Shown in pieces: positions 25,778-35,248 of a DNA stretch of 64,000 nucleotides. Source of the DNA: Polaribacter sargassicola (lineage in GTDB: Bacteria > Bacteroidota > Bacteroidia > Flavobacteriales > Flavobacteriaceae); contig NZ_JAHDAU010000001.1 in NCBI RefSeq assembly GCF_021991835.1, forward strand, positions 682,001-746,000, read 5' to 3'. Numbering within the stretch: position 1 is the stretch's first letter; the number at the start of each line of letters is the position of its first letter. Position numbers and translations under genes: made by a program. Below the pieces are notes generated by a model. It was given only the letters and a program-made list of their open reading frames with translations, did not search any database and had not been told where the DNA came from.

Positions 25778-26173
25778 ATGGAAGAAACTAATAGACAGCG
25801 TAAAATTGCAGGAGTTTTACAAAAAGACTTGGCAGATGTACTGCAAAAAGCAGCACAAGATGGAATGAAAGGAATAATTATATCTGTTTCTAAGGTTCAT
25901 GTAACTTCAGATTTAGGTGTTGCTAAAGTATACTTAAGTGTTTTTCCATCTGAGAAAAGAGATGAATTAATAAAAGGAATTCAATCTAACACAGTTATTA
26001 TTCGTCATGAAATGGCTGCTAGAACCAAAAATCAATTGCGTAGAATGCCAGAATTGTTATTCTATGGTGATGACACTCTAGATTATATTGAAAAGATTGA
26101 TAAATCTTTAAAAGGTAAAGATGAGAATCCTATTATGAATCCAGAGGTCTTGCCAAGACGTCAAAAGAAATAA
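25778..26173 (+). CDS. rbfA: 30S ribosome-binding factor RbfA
   Basis: Ribosome maturation factor with a KH-like fold, 131 residues. Visible family features are the N-terminal RQRKIAGVLQKDLADVLQKAA helix (shown in parts) and DLGVAKVYLSVFP, with the C-terminal RRMPELLFYGDDTLDYIEKI. The ATG is supported because the conserved first helix begins directly after it; the -7 box is only four bases upstream. Followed by an FtsX-like permease gene after 14 bases. Confidence 0.93.
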   Translation: MEETNRQRKIAGVLQKDLADVLQKAAQDGMKGIIISVSKVHVTSDLGVAKVYLSVFPSEKRDELIKGIQSNTVIIRHEMAARTKNQLRRMPELLFYGDDTLDYIEKIDKSLKGKDENPIMNPEVLPRRQKK

Positions 26174-26187
26174 AATAATATTCCTAT

Positions 26188-27390
26188 TTGAGTTTTTCTT
26201 TCTACATAGCAAAAAGATATCTATTTTCTAAAACAAGCAATAATGCAATTAATATTATTACTATAATTGCATCTTTTGGAGTTATTGTAGGTTCTTTAGC
26301 GCTATTTATTATTCTATCTGGCTTTTCTGGATTAAGAACATTTAGTTATAGTTTATTAGAAAACTCTGATCCAGATATAAAAATATCTTCAATAAAAGGC
26401 AAGTCATTTCTGTTAGACGATCGTATTTATCAAACACTACAGAACAATAATTCTATAAAAACGTTTTCTAAAGTAATAGAAGAACGTGTTTTTCTTGAAT
26501 ATAATGATAAAAATGAAATTGCTTATATAAAAGGTGTAGAAGATAATTATACATCTATTACACATGTAGATTCTATTTTAAGTGTAGGTAATTGGATTGA
26601 TGATGAATACTCTAATACAGCTGTTGTTGGTAACGGAATTTCTAGAAAATTATCTTTAGGAGTTTTAAATTTTGGTTCACCTTTATCTATTTTAGTACCT
26701 AAGCCTGGCGTGGGTTTTATAAATCCCAATAATGCATTTTATAAAATAGATGTTCAAGTTGTAGGTTTGTATTCTGGAACAGAGGAATTTGAAAATAAAT
26801 ATGTTTATGTTTCTATAGGTGATGCAAAACAACTTCTAAAGTTTAAGGAAAATCAAATAACTAGTATAGAGTTAAAAATTACAAAAGACACTAATGTTGA
26901 TAAGCTTGCAGAAGAACTTAAAAACGAATTAGGAGTTGGTTTTAAAGTACAAACTAAAGAACAATTAAACGAAGTATTTTATAAGGTAATTAATACCGAG
27001 AATATTGTTTCTTACTTAATTTTTACACTAATAGTTATCATTGCATTGTTTAATGTTATTGGTGCAATTATAATGATGATTATTGATAAAAAATCAAACT
27101 TAAAAACACTTTTAAGTATTGGGGCAACAATTAAGGAAATTAAAAAGATATTTGAAATACAAGGTTTTTTACTAACTTTTTTAGGTATGTTAGTAGGTTT
27201 AACTTTAGGATGTATTTTAGTTTTTGCACAAAAAAAGTTTGGTTTTTTTATGATCACTCAAAATTTACCTTATCCTGTAGATTTTAGATTTTCTAATTTA
27301 TTTATCGTAATTCTTACAATTACCTTTTTAGGTTTAATAGCTTCAAAAATAGCAAGTAGTAGAATATCTAAAGAGTTTATAGAAAAATAA
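26188..27390 (+). CDS. FtsX-like ABC transporter permease (LolC/E type)
   Basis: 400 residues with the MacB/FtsX layout: one N-terminal membrane segment (about 20-45, starting FYIAKRYLF), a periplasmic domain (about 50-255), and three C-terminal segments (about 270-300, 325-345, 370-390). Homologous permeases extract lipoproteins (LolCE) or export peptides; here the ATPase partner gene is not adjacent. The start is TTG, with no ATG before the conserved region. It probably shares a transcript with rbfA and ends one base from convergent dusB. Confidence 0.85.
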   Translation: MSFSFYIAKRYLFSKTSNNAINIITIIASFGVIVGSLALFIILSGFSGLRTFSYSLLENSDPDIKISSIKGKSFLLDDRIYQTLQNNNSIKTFSKVIEERVFLEYNDKNEIAYIKGVEDNYTSITHVDSILSVGNWIDDEYSNTAVVGNGISRKLSLGVLNFGSPLSILVPKPGVGFINPNNAFYKIDVQVVGLYSGTEEFENKYVYVSIGDAKQLLKFKENQITSIELKITKDTNVDKLAEELKNELGVGFKVQTKEQLNEVFYKVINTENIVSYLIFTLIVIIALFNVIGAIIMMIIDKKSNLKTLLSIGATIKEIKKIFEIQGFLLTFLGMLVGLTLGCILVFAQKKFGFFMITQNLPYPVDFRFSNLFIVILTITFLGLIASKIASSRISKEFIEK

Positions 27391-27391
27391 T

Positions 27392-28393
27392 CTATTTATA
27401 TTCTGGTATAATTGTGTTTCCAAATTTTGCCTCTACCTCATCAAAAACATCAAAAACATCTTTAGCATCATCAGAAGTTACCATTTTCATTCTGTATTCT
27501 TTAAAATGTGGAATTCCCTTAAAATAATTTGTGTAATGTCTTCTTGTTTCAAAAACCCCTAAAACAGGTCCTTTCCAATCAATAGACATTTGTAAATGTC
27601 TTCTTGCAACTTGTGTTCTTTCTGCAATAGTTGGTTTGGTTAAATGTTTCCCGGTTTTAAAAAAATGTTTTACTTCGTTAAAAAACCAAGGATATCCAAT
27701 GGCAGCCCTACCAATCATACAGCCATCTAAACCATAAGAATCTCTCATTTCCATAGCTTTTTCTGGAGATGTTACATCACCATTACCAAAAACAGGAATA
27801 TGCATTCTTTGGTTGTTTTTTACATCTGCAATTGGTTTCCAATCAGCTTCTCCTTTATACATTTGGGCGCGTGTTCTACCATGTATAGAAATAGCTGCAC
27901 AACCAACATCTTGTAGACGTTCTGCAACTTCTACAATTCTAATAGAATCGTGGTCCCAACCTAAACGAGTTTTAACCGTTATAGGTAAATTTGTATGTTT
28001 AACCATGGCTTCTGTAAGAGAAACCATTAAATCTATGTCTTTTAAAATTCCTGCTCCTGCACCTTTAGAAACTACTTTTTTAACAGGGCAACCAAAGTTA
28101 ATATCTATAATATCTGGTTTAGATTTTTCTACAATCTCAACCGTTTTTAACATCGATTCTAAATTTGCGCCAAAAATCTGAATACCAACAGGGCGTTCTT
28201 TTTCATAGATGTCTAATTTCATAACACTTTTTGCAGCGTCTCTAATTAAACCTTCAGATGAAATAAATTCTGTATATACTACATCAGCACCGTTTTCTTT
28301 ACATAAAGCTCTAAAAGGAGGGTCTGAAACGTCTTCCATCGGAGCAAGTAATAATGGAAAATCTGGTAATTCTATGTTGCCAATTTTAATCAA
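27392..28393 (-). CDS. dusB: tRNA-dihydrouridine synthase
   Basis: FMN-dependent enzyme reducing uridine to dihydrouridine in tRNA D-loops. The 333-residue protein shows the family motifs APMEDVSDPPFR near 18, GCPVKKVVSKGAGAG near 100 (with the catalytic Cys), KTRLGWDHDS near 145, HGRTRAQMYKG near 174 and GNGDVTSPEKA near 205. A TAAATTTG box lies 17 bases upstream (28411-28418, minus). The subclass name DusB is the usual one for Bacteroidota homologues; exact tRNA position is inference. Confidence 0.92.
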   Translation of the reverse strand: MIKIGNIELPDFPLLLAPMEDVSDPPFRALCKENGADVVYTEFISSEGLIRDAAKSVMKLDIYEKERPVGIQIFGANLESMLKTVEIVEKSKPDIIDINFGCPVKKVVSKGAGAGILKDIDLMVSLTEAMVKHTNLPITVKTRLGWDHDSIRIVEVAERLQDVGCAAISIHGRTRAQMYKGEADWKPIADVKNNQRMHIPVFGNGDVTSPEKAMEMRDSYGLDGCMIGRAAIGYPWFFNEVKHFFKTGKHLTKPTIAERTQVARRHLQMSIDWKGPVLGVFETRRHYTNYFKGIPHFKEYRMKMVTSDDAKDVFDVFDEVEAKFGNTIIPEYK

Positions 28394-28410
28394 AATGATT
28401 TAATTTTTTG

Positions 28411-28418
28411 CAAATTTA
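28411..28418 (-). promoter_or_regulatory. -7 promoter box of dusB
   Basis: TAAATTTG on the minus strand; a possible -33 TTTG lies 24 bases upstream at 28443-28446, longer than usual. Confidence 0.4.
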
Positions 28419-28529
28419 GTGTTTTTATGATGATGGTAAAAACAAATGTTTTTTCATCAATAAATAAAAAAATAGATGTAAATCTAATTATTAAGAATAA
28501 CTGTTATTTAGACTTGGTTTAAAAACCAC

Positions 28530-28564
28530 TTTACTTAAAATTCTTTAGATAAATTTTAAGTAAA
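28530..28564. promoter_or_regulatory. Perfect 13-base inverted repeat upstream of the EF-hand gene
   Basis: Arms TTTACTTAAAATT / AATTTTAAGTAAA around a nine-base loop, no T-run. It lies 56 bases before the EF-hand ATG and about 140 bases upstream of dusB, so it may be an operator or a leader hairpin. Function unknown. Confidence 0.45.
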
Positions 28565-28619
28565 TATTAAAATTATTTACTACCTTAAGGCAGAGATTAA
28601 CTAAAATTAAAGAAATAGA

Positions 28620-28895
28620 ATGAGTGCAAAAGAAAATGTTTTAAGAAAAATTAGAATTTTAATTACAAATCAATTTGATTCACCAGAAGAAGCATTTCAA
28701 TTTTTTGATTCTGATAAAGATGGAAGGTTACGAAAAACAGAAATAAAAAAATTGCTAAGATCTGCAGAAATAAGTGGGTTTTTAAATGGTTTTGTAGCTA
28801 ATGAATTATTAAAAGGTTACGATAAATCTAGTGATGAAACTATTAGTTGGGAAGAATTTAAGGTAGCAATTGCAGAGTTAGAAAGAGATTTATAA
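28620..28895 (+). CDS. Small two-EF-hand calcium-binding protein
   Basis: 91 residues and no signal peptide, so probably cytoplasmic. Two EF-hand loops are visible: DSDKDGRLRKTE (about residues 29-40), which is fully canonical at positions 1, 3, 5 and 12, and DKSSDETISWEE (about 69-80), also with acceptable ligands. It has its own hairpin upstream and terminator downstream, so it is likely monocistronic. Ca2+ sensing or buffering is an inference; no partner is evident nearby. Confidence 0.85.
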   Translation: MSAKENVLRKIRILITNQFDSPEEAFQFFDSDKDGRLRKTEIKKLLRSAEISGFLNGFVANELLKGYDKSSDETISWEEFKVAIAELERDL

Positions 28896-28913
28896 AAAGA
28901 ATATTTTTTATTT

Positions 28914-28946
28914 AAAAGTACAATGAGTTTCATTGTACTTTTTTTA
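28914..28946 (+). terminator. Intrinsic terminator after the EF-hand gene
   Basis: Stem AAAAGTACAATGA / TCATTGTACTTTT with a three-base loop and a T-run; the downstream lepA -33 element begins directly after it. Confidence 0.9.
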
Positions 28947-28977
28947 TTTGACAAGGTTGGTAAATAACATATCTTTG
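28947..28977 (+). promoter_or_regulatory. Promoter of lepA
   Basis: TTTG at 28947-28950, a 19-base spacer, TATCTTTG at 28970-28977: an exact Bacteroidota -33/-7 pair. It excludes the TTG at 28982 as start codon, since transcription would begin about there. Confidence 0.8.
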
Positions 28978-29005
28978 CCTGTTGAAAGAAGTTAGAAAAC
29001 GAAGT

Positions 29006-30802
29006 ATGAAGAACATTAGAAACTTTTGCATCATTGCTCATATAGACCATGGTAAAAGTACATTAGCAGATAGATTGTTAGATTATACAGGCTCTGTAAC
29101 TGAACGTGAAAAGCAAAACCAGTTATTAGATAATATGGATTTAGAGCGAGAACGTGGTATTACCATAAAATCGCACGCAATTCAAATGGATTACATTCAT
29201 AATGGAGAGCCGTTTATTTTAAATTTAATTGACACTCCCGGGCACGTAGATTTTTCTTACGAAGTTTCTAGATCTATTGCAGCTTGTGAAGGTGCTTTGT
29301 TAATTGTAGATGCTGCACAAAGTATACAAGCGCAAACAATTTCTAACTTATACTTGGCTTTAGAGAACGATTTAGAGATAATTCCGGTTTTAAATAAAGT
29401 AGATTTACCATCAGCAAATCCAGAAGAAGTTACAGATGATATTGTAGATTTATTAGGTTGCGACCCAGAAGAAGTTATCCACGCAAGTGGTAAAACAGGT
29501 TTTGGTGTAGACAATATTTTAGCAGCCATAATAGATAGAATTCCTGCGCCAAAAGGCGATCCGGAAGCGCCATTACAAGCCTTGATTTTCGATTCTGTAT
29601 ACAACTCTTATAGAGGTATAGAAACTTATTTTAGAGTTATTAATGGTGAAATTAAAAAAGGCCAAGAAATTAAATTCATGGCTACAGGTAGAAACTATTT
29701 TGCAGATGAAGTAGGTACTTTAAAACTAAATCAAGTTGTAAAAAAATCAGTTAAAACCGGTGATGTTGGTTATTTAATTACAGGAATTAAAACAGCAAAA
29801 GAAGTAAAAGTAGGAGATACAATTACAGATGCACACAAACCAACAACAGAAATTATAGATGGTTTTGAAGATGTAAAACCAATGGTGTTTGCTGGTATTT
29901 ATCCTGTTGATACAGAAGATTATGAAGAGTTGCGTTATTCTATGGAAAAACTGCAATTAAATGATGCTTCTTTAGTGTTTCAACCAGAAAGTTCTGCTGC
30001 TTTAGGTTTTGGTTTTCGTTGTGGATTTTTAGGAATGTTACACATGGAAATTATTCAAGAACGTTTAGAGCGTGAGTTTAATATGACGGTTATTACAACT
30101 GTACCCAACGTTTCTTATCACGCATTTACTAAGAAAAATCCTGATGAAATTATTATATTAAATAATCCAACAGATTTACCAGATCCATCAAGATTAGATA
30201 GAGTAGAAGAGCCTTTTATTAAAGCTTCAATCATTACAAAGTCAGATTTTGTTGGGCAAGTAATGAGTTTGTGTATAGAAAAACGTGGGCAAATTGTTAA
30301 CCAGACTTATTTAACTACACAAAGAGTAGAGTTAATTTTTGAAATGCCTTTGGCAGAAATTGTTTTTGATTTTTACGATCGTTTAAAAACTGTTTCTAAA
30401 GGATATGCATCTTTTGATTATCATCCAATAGGGATGAAAACGTCTAAATTAGTAAGAGTAGATATTCTTTTAAATGCACAACCTGTAGACGCACTTTCTG
30501 CACTTTTACATGCAGATAATGCATATACAATTGGTAAAAAAATTGTTGAAAAATTAAAGACTTTAATTCCTCGTCAACAGTTTGATATTCCTATTCAGGC
30601 GGCAATTGGTGCAAAAATTATTGCGCGTGAAACTACCAAAGCATTGCGAAAAGATGTTACTGCAAAATGTTATGGAGGAGATATTTCTCGTAAACGTAAA
30701 CTTTTAGAAAAGCAGAAAAAAGGAAAGAAAAGAATGCGTCAAGTTGGTAATGTAGAAATTCCACAAGAAGCATTTATGGCTGTTTTAAAGTTAAATGATT
30801 AA
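29006..30802 (+). CDS. lepA: Elongation factor 4 (LepA)
   Basis: Ribosome-associated translational GTPase. From the ATG at 29006 it has 598 residues, almost the same as E. coli LepA. G1 is [10 protein letters not shown]3 is DTPGHVDF, G4 is NKVDLP. Domains II-V and the Lys/Arg-rich C-terminal domain ([20 protein letters not shown], near 550-570) are complete. Longer upstream TTG reading is rejected because of the promoter position. Confidence 0.98.
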   Translation: MKNIRNFCIIAHIDHGKSTLADRLLDYTGSVTEREKQNQLLDNMDLERERGITIKSHAIQMDYIHNGEPFILNLIDTPGHVDFSYEVSRSIAACEGALLIVDAAQSIQAQTISNLYLALENDLEIIPVLNKVDLPSANPEEVTDDIVDLLGCDPEEVIHASGKTGFGVDNILAAIIDRIPAPKGDPEAPLQALIFDSVYNSYRGIETYFRVINGEIKKGQEIKFMATGRNYFADEVGTLKLNQVVKKSVKTGDVGYLITGIKTAKEVKVGDTITDAHKPTTEIIDGFEDVKPMVFAGIYPVDTEDYEELRYSMEKLQLNDASLVFQPESSAALGFGFRCGFLGMLHMEIIQERLEREFNMTVITTVPNVSYHAFTKKNPDEIIILNNPTDLPDPSRLDRVEEPFIKASIITKSDFVGQVMSLCIEKRGQIVNQTYLTTQRVELIFEMPLAEIVFDFYDRLKTVSKGYASFDYHPIGMKTSKLVRVDILLNAQPVDALSALLHADNAYTIGKKIVEKLKTLIPRQQFDIPIQAAIGAKIIARETTKALRKDVTAKCYGGDISRKRKLLEKQKKGKKRMRQVGNVEIPQEAFMAVLKLND

Positions 30803-30822
30803 TTAAATCAAAATAATAATTT

Positions 30823-30857
30823 AAAAAACCTTCCTAAGTAATTAAGAAGGTTTTTTT
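30823..30857 (+). terminator. Intrinsic terminator after lepA
   Basis: Stem AAAAAACCTTC / GAAGGTTTTTT with a 12-base loop and a T-run. Repeat copy 2 starts seven bases later. Confidence 0.85.
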
Positions 30858-30863
30858 ATTTGT

Positions 30864-30987
30864 AGCTATTTCCTGCTTTCCATTATATCTTTTTTTTTGT
30901 TCTCGATACAAATTTTTCGTTCCTCAAAATTTACTCGAACTGACATAAAAAGGATGCCATTTCAATCAGGGCTAAACTTGTTTGCCA
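30864..30987. repeat. Dispersed hairpin-like intergenic repeat, copy 2, with nested second repeat
   Basis: Left arm AGCTATTTCCTGCTTTCC with ATATC and a T-run (30864-30898); right arm AAAAAGGATGCC, then TTTCAATCAGGGCTAAAC (30946-30987). The loop (30900-30945) holds a separate inverted element: TCTCGATACAAATTT at one end and AAATTTACTCGAACTGACA at the other. Its outer end matches the TGTCAG-GAG end of the repeat at 31791. Confidence 0.8.
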
Positions 30988-31010
30988 ACTTTTTGATTAT
31001 TATCTAACAT

Positions 31011-31775
31011 TTAGTTTTCTAACCATTTTCTAAAATCAGAAGTGGTAGAAGAGCTTGTCATTACTTTTTCTTTGTGGTTTTTAATAGAAATCAATAGCCT
31101 ATTTTTAAAATGACTTTCTATATTTTCTATAAAATCGATATTTACAATTTCACTTCTGTTAATTTTAAAGAACTTTTTAGGATTTAATTGCTGATGAATA
31201 GAACCTAAATTCTGAGAAATCGAATGTCTTTTTCCGTCTTTGTCGTTTACCAAACAGAAATCTCCAGAAGCTGTAATTAAAGCAATATCAATTGCATTTA
31301 ATAATTGAATTCCGGTTGCTTTTTTTATTACAAATCGTTTTTTGTAATTGTTGTTTTCTTCTTGTAAAGCCGATTTTAAAGCATCAATTGTATGGTTGTT
31401 TAAAGTGTTGTAATTACCTTTTTTAAACAATGCTTGGTATTTTAAAATGGCTTTGTCAAAATCGTTTTGAGAATAAGGCTTTAAAATGTATGCAATCCCG
31501 TTAGTGTTAAAAGCTTGAAACAAATAATCATCGTGTGCAGAACAGAAAATAATAGGAGCTTTAACATCGATACTATTAAATAAATCGAAAGATAAGCCGT
31601 CTAACAATTGAATATCAGACAAAATAAAATCGTACGAATTTTCTACCAATAGTTTTTTTCCATCAGTAATAGAACGTGCCCAATCTTGGGAAATTTTTAT
31701 ATCAAAAAAAGTATCTAAACATTTTGTTAGTTTTTGATATGCAGGAATTTCGTCTTCTAAAATTAATATTTTCAT
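31011..31775 (-). CDS. LytTR-type response regulator
   Basis: 254 residues: receiver domain (1-120) with the phosphoacceptor Asp54 (SDIQLLDG) and conserved acidic pair LEDE near residues 6-9, then a LytTR DNA-binding domain (about 150-252, FFKINRSEIVNIDFIE). It is separated from the kinase gene by 77 bases containing a palindromic repeat (31791-31841). Regulates unknown targets, perhaps the upstream receptor gene. Confidence 0.92.
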   Translation of the reverse strand: MKILILEDEIPAYQKLTKCLDTFFDIKISQDWARSITDGKKLLVENSYDFILSDIQLLDGLSFDLFNSIDVKAPIIFCSAHDDYLFQAFNTNGIAYILKPYSQNDFDKAILKYQALFKKGNYNTLNNHTIDALKSALQEENNNYKKRFVIKKATGIQLLNAIDIALITASGDFCLVNDKDGKRHSISQNLGSIHQQLNPKKFFKINRSEIVNIDFIENIESHFKNRLLISIKNHKEKVMTSSSTTSDFRKWLEN

Positions 31776-31790
31776 AGTTAATTTAATTTT

Positions 31791-31841
31791 TGTCAGGTTG
31801 AGTGCAGTCGAAACTTAGATAAAACCTCTCGACTGCGCTCC
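31791..31841. repeat. Palindromic repeat between kinase and regulator genes
   Basis: GAGTGCAGTCGA (31800-31811) pairs with TCGACTGCGCTC (31829-31840) with one mismatch. The left end begins TGTCAGGTTGAG. From memory such TGTCAG...CAGTCGA elements are common in Flavobacteriaceae genomes; this was not checked by search. Confidence 0.75.
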
Positions 31842-31852
31842 AAAAAATAGTA

Positions 31853-32860
31853 TTATTCACTTAAAGTTATTATCGGAATAAAAATTTCAAACTTAGCATC
31901 CATATTATGAACTTGAATTTTTTCATCCGAAAGTAATTTGTATCGAGATTTTAAATTCTCTAAACCCGTACCAAAAGATTCATTAGTTGATTTTATTTTT
32001 GATTTAGAGTTGGCAATTATCAACCAACCATCGTTAATTGTTAATGTGGTTTTAATAGCATTTGTTCCATCAGATTTATTGTGTTTTACAACATTTTCTA
32101 ATAAAGTTAATAAAGAACCAGTGGGTATAAATTTATCAATTAAAGAAATGTTTTCTTCTATTACAAACTCATAATCATCAGCAAATCTAGTTTGTATTAA
32201 AAAGATGTAGTTTTTTGCAAATTCTATTTCATTTGCAAGTTCCATAACTTCTGCATCTTTAGTTTTAATTAAATATCTGTAAATTAAAGATAATTTATTA
32301 ACGTATTCTTTTGCTTTAATAGGGTTTGCATCAATTAAAGAATCTAAAGTATTTAGATTGTTAAACAAAAAATGAGGATCTATTTGAGAACGTAATAATT
32401 TTAGTTCATTTTCTTTTTGTTCTTCTTTTATTTTTGAAATTTGAGTTTGACTTTCGTAAAATTTCTTGGTGATTATTATTCCTAAAATTAATCCAACGGA
32501 ATCAGCACCATTAAAAATTGCATATAAAATTAAATTTCCTAGAGTTGGAAATTTATCCCAAGAATTACCTCCTGTAGCAAAACCAACAACTTTTTCTGTA
32601 ATACCAATTATTGTAATAGTAAGCAGGCCAAAAAAAGCAAAAAGAAAATAGTTTTTTGTTTTTATTAAAAAATTAGGAATAATAAAATAAGTATATACTA
32701 CAACTCCTAAAAAAGAGGTAATTACAAACATTGGTATATCTACCAAGTACTCAAATAAAGTTGCATCTTGATCTAAATAATCAAACACATTTAAAGTTGC
32801 GCTAATTAGATAGAAAATACCCAGAATTATGTAGTCAGATTTGTTAAGTTTTGTAATCAT
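31853..32860 (-). CDS. LytS-type sensor histidine kinase
   Basis: 335 residues with four membrane segments in the first 130 residues, then a coiled-coil-like stretch (about 138-156) and the His_kinase domain with His163 in QIDPHFLFNNLNTLDSL, then a compact HATPase (about 230-330). It starts 15 bases after the preceding barrel gene. Such kinases pair with LytTR regulators. Signal unknown; the receptor gene in the same unit suggests a surface-derived one. Confidence 0.9.
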   Translation of the reverse strand: MITKLNKSDYIILGIFYLISATLNVFDYLDQDATLFEYLVDIPMFVITSFLGVVVYTYFIIPNFLIKTKNYFLFAFFGLLTITIIGITEKVVGFATGGNSWDKFPTLGNLILYAIFNGADSVGLILGIIITKKFYESQTQISKIKEEQKENELKLLRSQIDPHFLFNNLNTLDSLIDANPIKAKEYVNKLSLIYRYLIKTKDAEVMELANEIEFAKNYIFLIQTRFADDYEFVIEENISLIDKFIPTGSLLTLLENVVKHNKSDGTNAIKTTLTINDGWLIIANSKSKIKSTNESFGTGLENLKSRYKLLSDEKIQVHNMDAKFEIFIPIITLSE

Positions 32861-32875
32861 AATATAACGAAGATA

Positions 32876-35248
32876 TTAATTACTATCGTTAATTCTGTTT
32901 TCTTCATCATTATTAGTATTTCTACTTGCTTTTTTCTTACCAAATTTAGATCCAAAACTATATACTAGCCTTAATTGTATATTTTGTCTAGAACTGTTAC
33001 TTTCTACAGCAGCAACACCATTACCATAATCTATTTTACCTACAAAACCTCTGTTTAGCATTTTATTAAAACCAAGATTTACTTTTAGTTTATCGTCTAA
33101 AAACTTTTTACCAAAAGAAAAATCTAAACCAGCCAACCAATCTACATCAATTTGACCTTCTAAAGCACCTGTTCCGTAATTTCCACTCAATTCTAAATTA
33201 ACATCCCAAGGTAATTGGTAACTAGCTTGTATAAACCAAATTAAATTCCATTTGTTTAAATCTATTCCGTAAGTAGAAGATTGGTAATCTGTATTTGTAA
33301 CAATAATACCCGTATAACCCTCTAAACCTTTAGCAACATTTAAAGGTGCAAATAATCTAAAATTCCAGTTAGCATTATTTTCTACATTTACATCTTGTTG
33401 TCTTATTTGTGCAGTTTCGTTGTCTTGTTTTATTAATTGAAAAAGTACATCTTCTGTTTTGCTATAACCAATTGTAAAAAAAGGTTGCCCTTCATATGTT
33501 AAATTAAATTGGTAATTATTGGTGTAAGCAGGTGTTAAATTTGGGTTTCCTTTTCCTGCAGAATAAGGATCTAAATAAGTTTCAAAAGAATTTAAACTGC
33601 TATAAGAAGGTCTTTGTATTCTATAACTATAAGACAAACTTGCGCCTAAAACTTCTGTTAATTTTCTACTTACAGAAGCGCTAGGGAATAATTTTTTAAT
33701 AGGTCTTTTTTTAACTTCTACTATTTGATCTCCATCATTCATAAAAATAGAAGTACCATCTGTATTACTATTTTCATAACGTAAACCACCAGAAAAAGAC
33801 CATTTACCTGCAGTTGCGTTTATTTTAGAATACAAAGCAAAAATGTTTTCATCAATTAAAAACTGACTACTTAAATCTTCATCAAACTGAAAATTATTAT
33901 TTACATCATGCGTAAAAGATTGTAAATCGTTGTCTGTAGTTACGTTTGCATATCTAGTACCTGCACTAATTTTTAAATTGTCAGAAATTGTTTTAGAATA
34001 ATCTGCTTTATAGGTTTTTATAGAATAAGTACCTTCTTGTATGTACTTTTTATCAGAAAAATTAATGGTGCTTCCGTCTATTTCAGACAAAATATTGGTA
34101 TTATCATTGGTGTAATCTACATAATTAAAATCTAATACTAATTTATCTGTTTCTGTTTTAAATTCGTAATATGGGTTGATGTTAAAGTTTTTTCTTTCTC
34201 TATCAAAAGTGTTCTGAGAAAATAATGTATTGGTAGTTGTTGCATCAGAAATAATAGTTTTACTACTTGTAATTCTATCGGATGTTCTTGTGCTTATTTG
34301 TCCTCCAATACCAAAAGAATGCTTATCATTTATATAATAATCTATACTACCACCAAAGTTAAAATTTGTAGGGTTGTATGGTTCTCTAGTCTCTTGGTTA
34401 TATGTTTCGTCTTCTACAGTTCTGTCTAAAAATAAATCATCTCTCCAAGTTGGTTGAGAGTAATTTACGTTGGTTTGCCAATTTAGTTTGTTTTTGTAGC
34501 TAGCAATAGAAAAGCCAGCTCCGTATTCTACACCTTCATCTTCACCAACCCAAACATTTGTACTACCATGCGTACCTAAACGTACGTTTTTCTTTAAGAT
34601 GATGTTTATAATTGCACCAGAACCAGAAGCTTCATATTCTGCGCCAGGTTGTTCTACCAATTCAATTTTGGCAATATTATCGGCAGGAAAATCTCTTAAT
34701 AACGTTTCAATATCCATGTAATCTGTCGTTTTTCCGTTAATTAAAATTCTTACGCCGCTGTTACCAGCAATAGAAATTCCATTATCAGTAACTAAAACTC
34801 CAGGTATTTTACGCATAACATCTTGTAAATTAGTGTTTATCATTTCAGATTTTTCTAAATCTACAATTAATTTTTCTGCAGTTTGTTTAATTACAGGTCT
34901 TTTGCTTTTTACTACAACTTCGTTTAAAAGCTGACTTTCTTCTTTAAGTGTAATATTAAATACTTTATTAGAATTTAAATCAAATTCTTTTATTATTTGA
35001 GTTTCGAAACCTAACATTGATATTTCTAATTTGTATTTCCCCGTAGAAATATTTTCTAAAGTATAAATACCTTCATCATCAGAAACAACACCTTTTGGAT
35101 TTTCTTTTTCTCCGGTTTTTAATAAAATAATATTTGCAAAAGGTAATGGTTGGTTTTGCTCATCAACAATTTTACCTGATATTTTGTGTTGAGAAAAAGT
35201 AGATAAAATTCCGAAGAAAAAAAGGATAGTAATTTTTAAAACTTTCAT
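32876..35248 (-). CDS. Outer-membrane beta-barrel receptor (TonB-dependent-like)
   Basis: 790 residues: signal peptide (LKITILFFFGILSTFS), carboxypeptidase-like domain (about 18-105, SMLGFETQIIKEF), plug (about 115-225, MRKIPGVLVTDNGISIAG, VEQPGAEYEASGSGAIIN), then a barrel of the outer-membrane beta-barrel type that lacks the canonical TonB-dependent receptor C-terminus (it ends in a charged Asn-rich tail, NNDEENRINDSN). First gene of a unit with the sensor kinase and regulator. Ligand unknown. Confidence 0.85.
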   Translation of the reverse strand: MKVLKITILFFFGILSTFSQHKISGKIVDEQNQPLPFANIILLKTGEKENPKGVVSDDEGIYTLENISTGKYKLEISMLGFETQIIKEFDLNSNKVFNITLKEESQLLNEVVVKSKRPVIKQTAEKLIVDLEKSEMINTNLQDVMRKIPGVLVTDNGISIAGNSGVRILINGKTTDYMDIETLLRDFPADNIAKIELVEQPGAEYEASGSGAIINIILKKNVRLGTHGSTNVWVGEDEGVEYGAGFSIASYKNKLNWQTNVNYSQPTWRDDLFLDRTVEDETYNQETREPYNPTNFNFGGSIDYYINDKHSFGIGGQISTRTSDRITSSKTIISDATTTNTLFSQNTFDRERKNFNINPYYEFKTETDKLVLDFNYVDYTNDNTNILSEIDGSTINFSDKKYIQEGTYSIKTYKADYSKTISDNLKISAGTRYANVTTDNDLQSFTHDVNNNFQFDEDLSSQFLIDENIFALYSKINATAGKWSFSGGLRYENSNTDGTSIFMNDGDQIVEVKKRPIKKLFPSASVSRKLTEVLGASLSYSYRIQRPSYSSLNSFETYLDPYSAGKGNPNLTPAYTNNYQFNLTYEGQPFFTIGYSKTEDVLFQLIKQDNETAQIRQQDVNVENNANWNFRLFAPLNVAKGLEGYTGIIVTNTDYQSSTYGIDLNKWNLIWFIQASYQLPWDVNLELSGNYGTGALEGQIDVDWLAGLDFSFGKKFLDDKLKVNLGFNKMLNRGFVGKIDYGNGVAAVESNSSRQNIQLRLVYSFGSKFGKKKASRNTNNDEENRINDSN

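Noticed and set aside
28982..29005. TTG start that would add eight residues to LepA
   Set aside because: It lies where transcription from the lepA promoter would begin, and the 598-residue form from the ATG fits the family.
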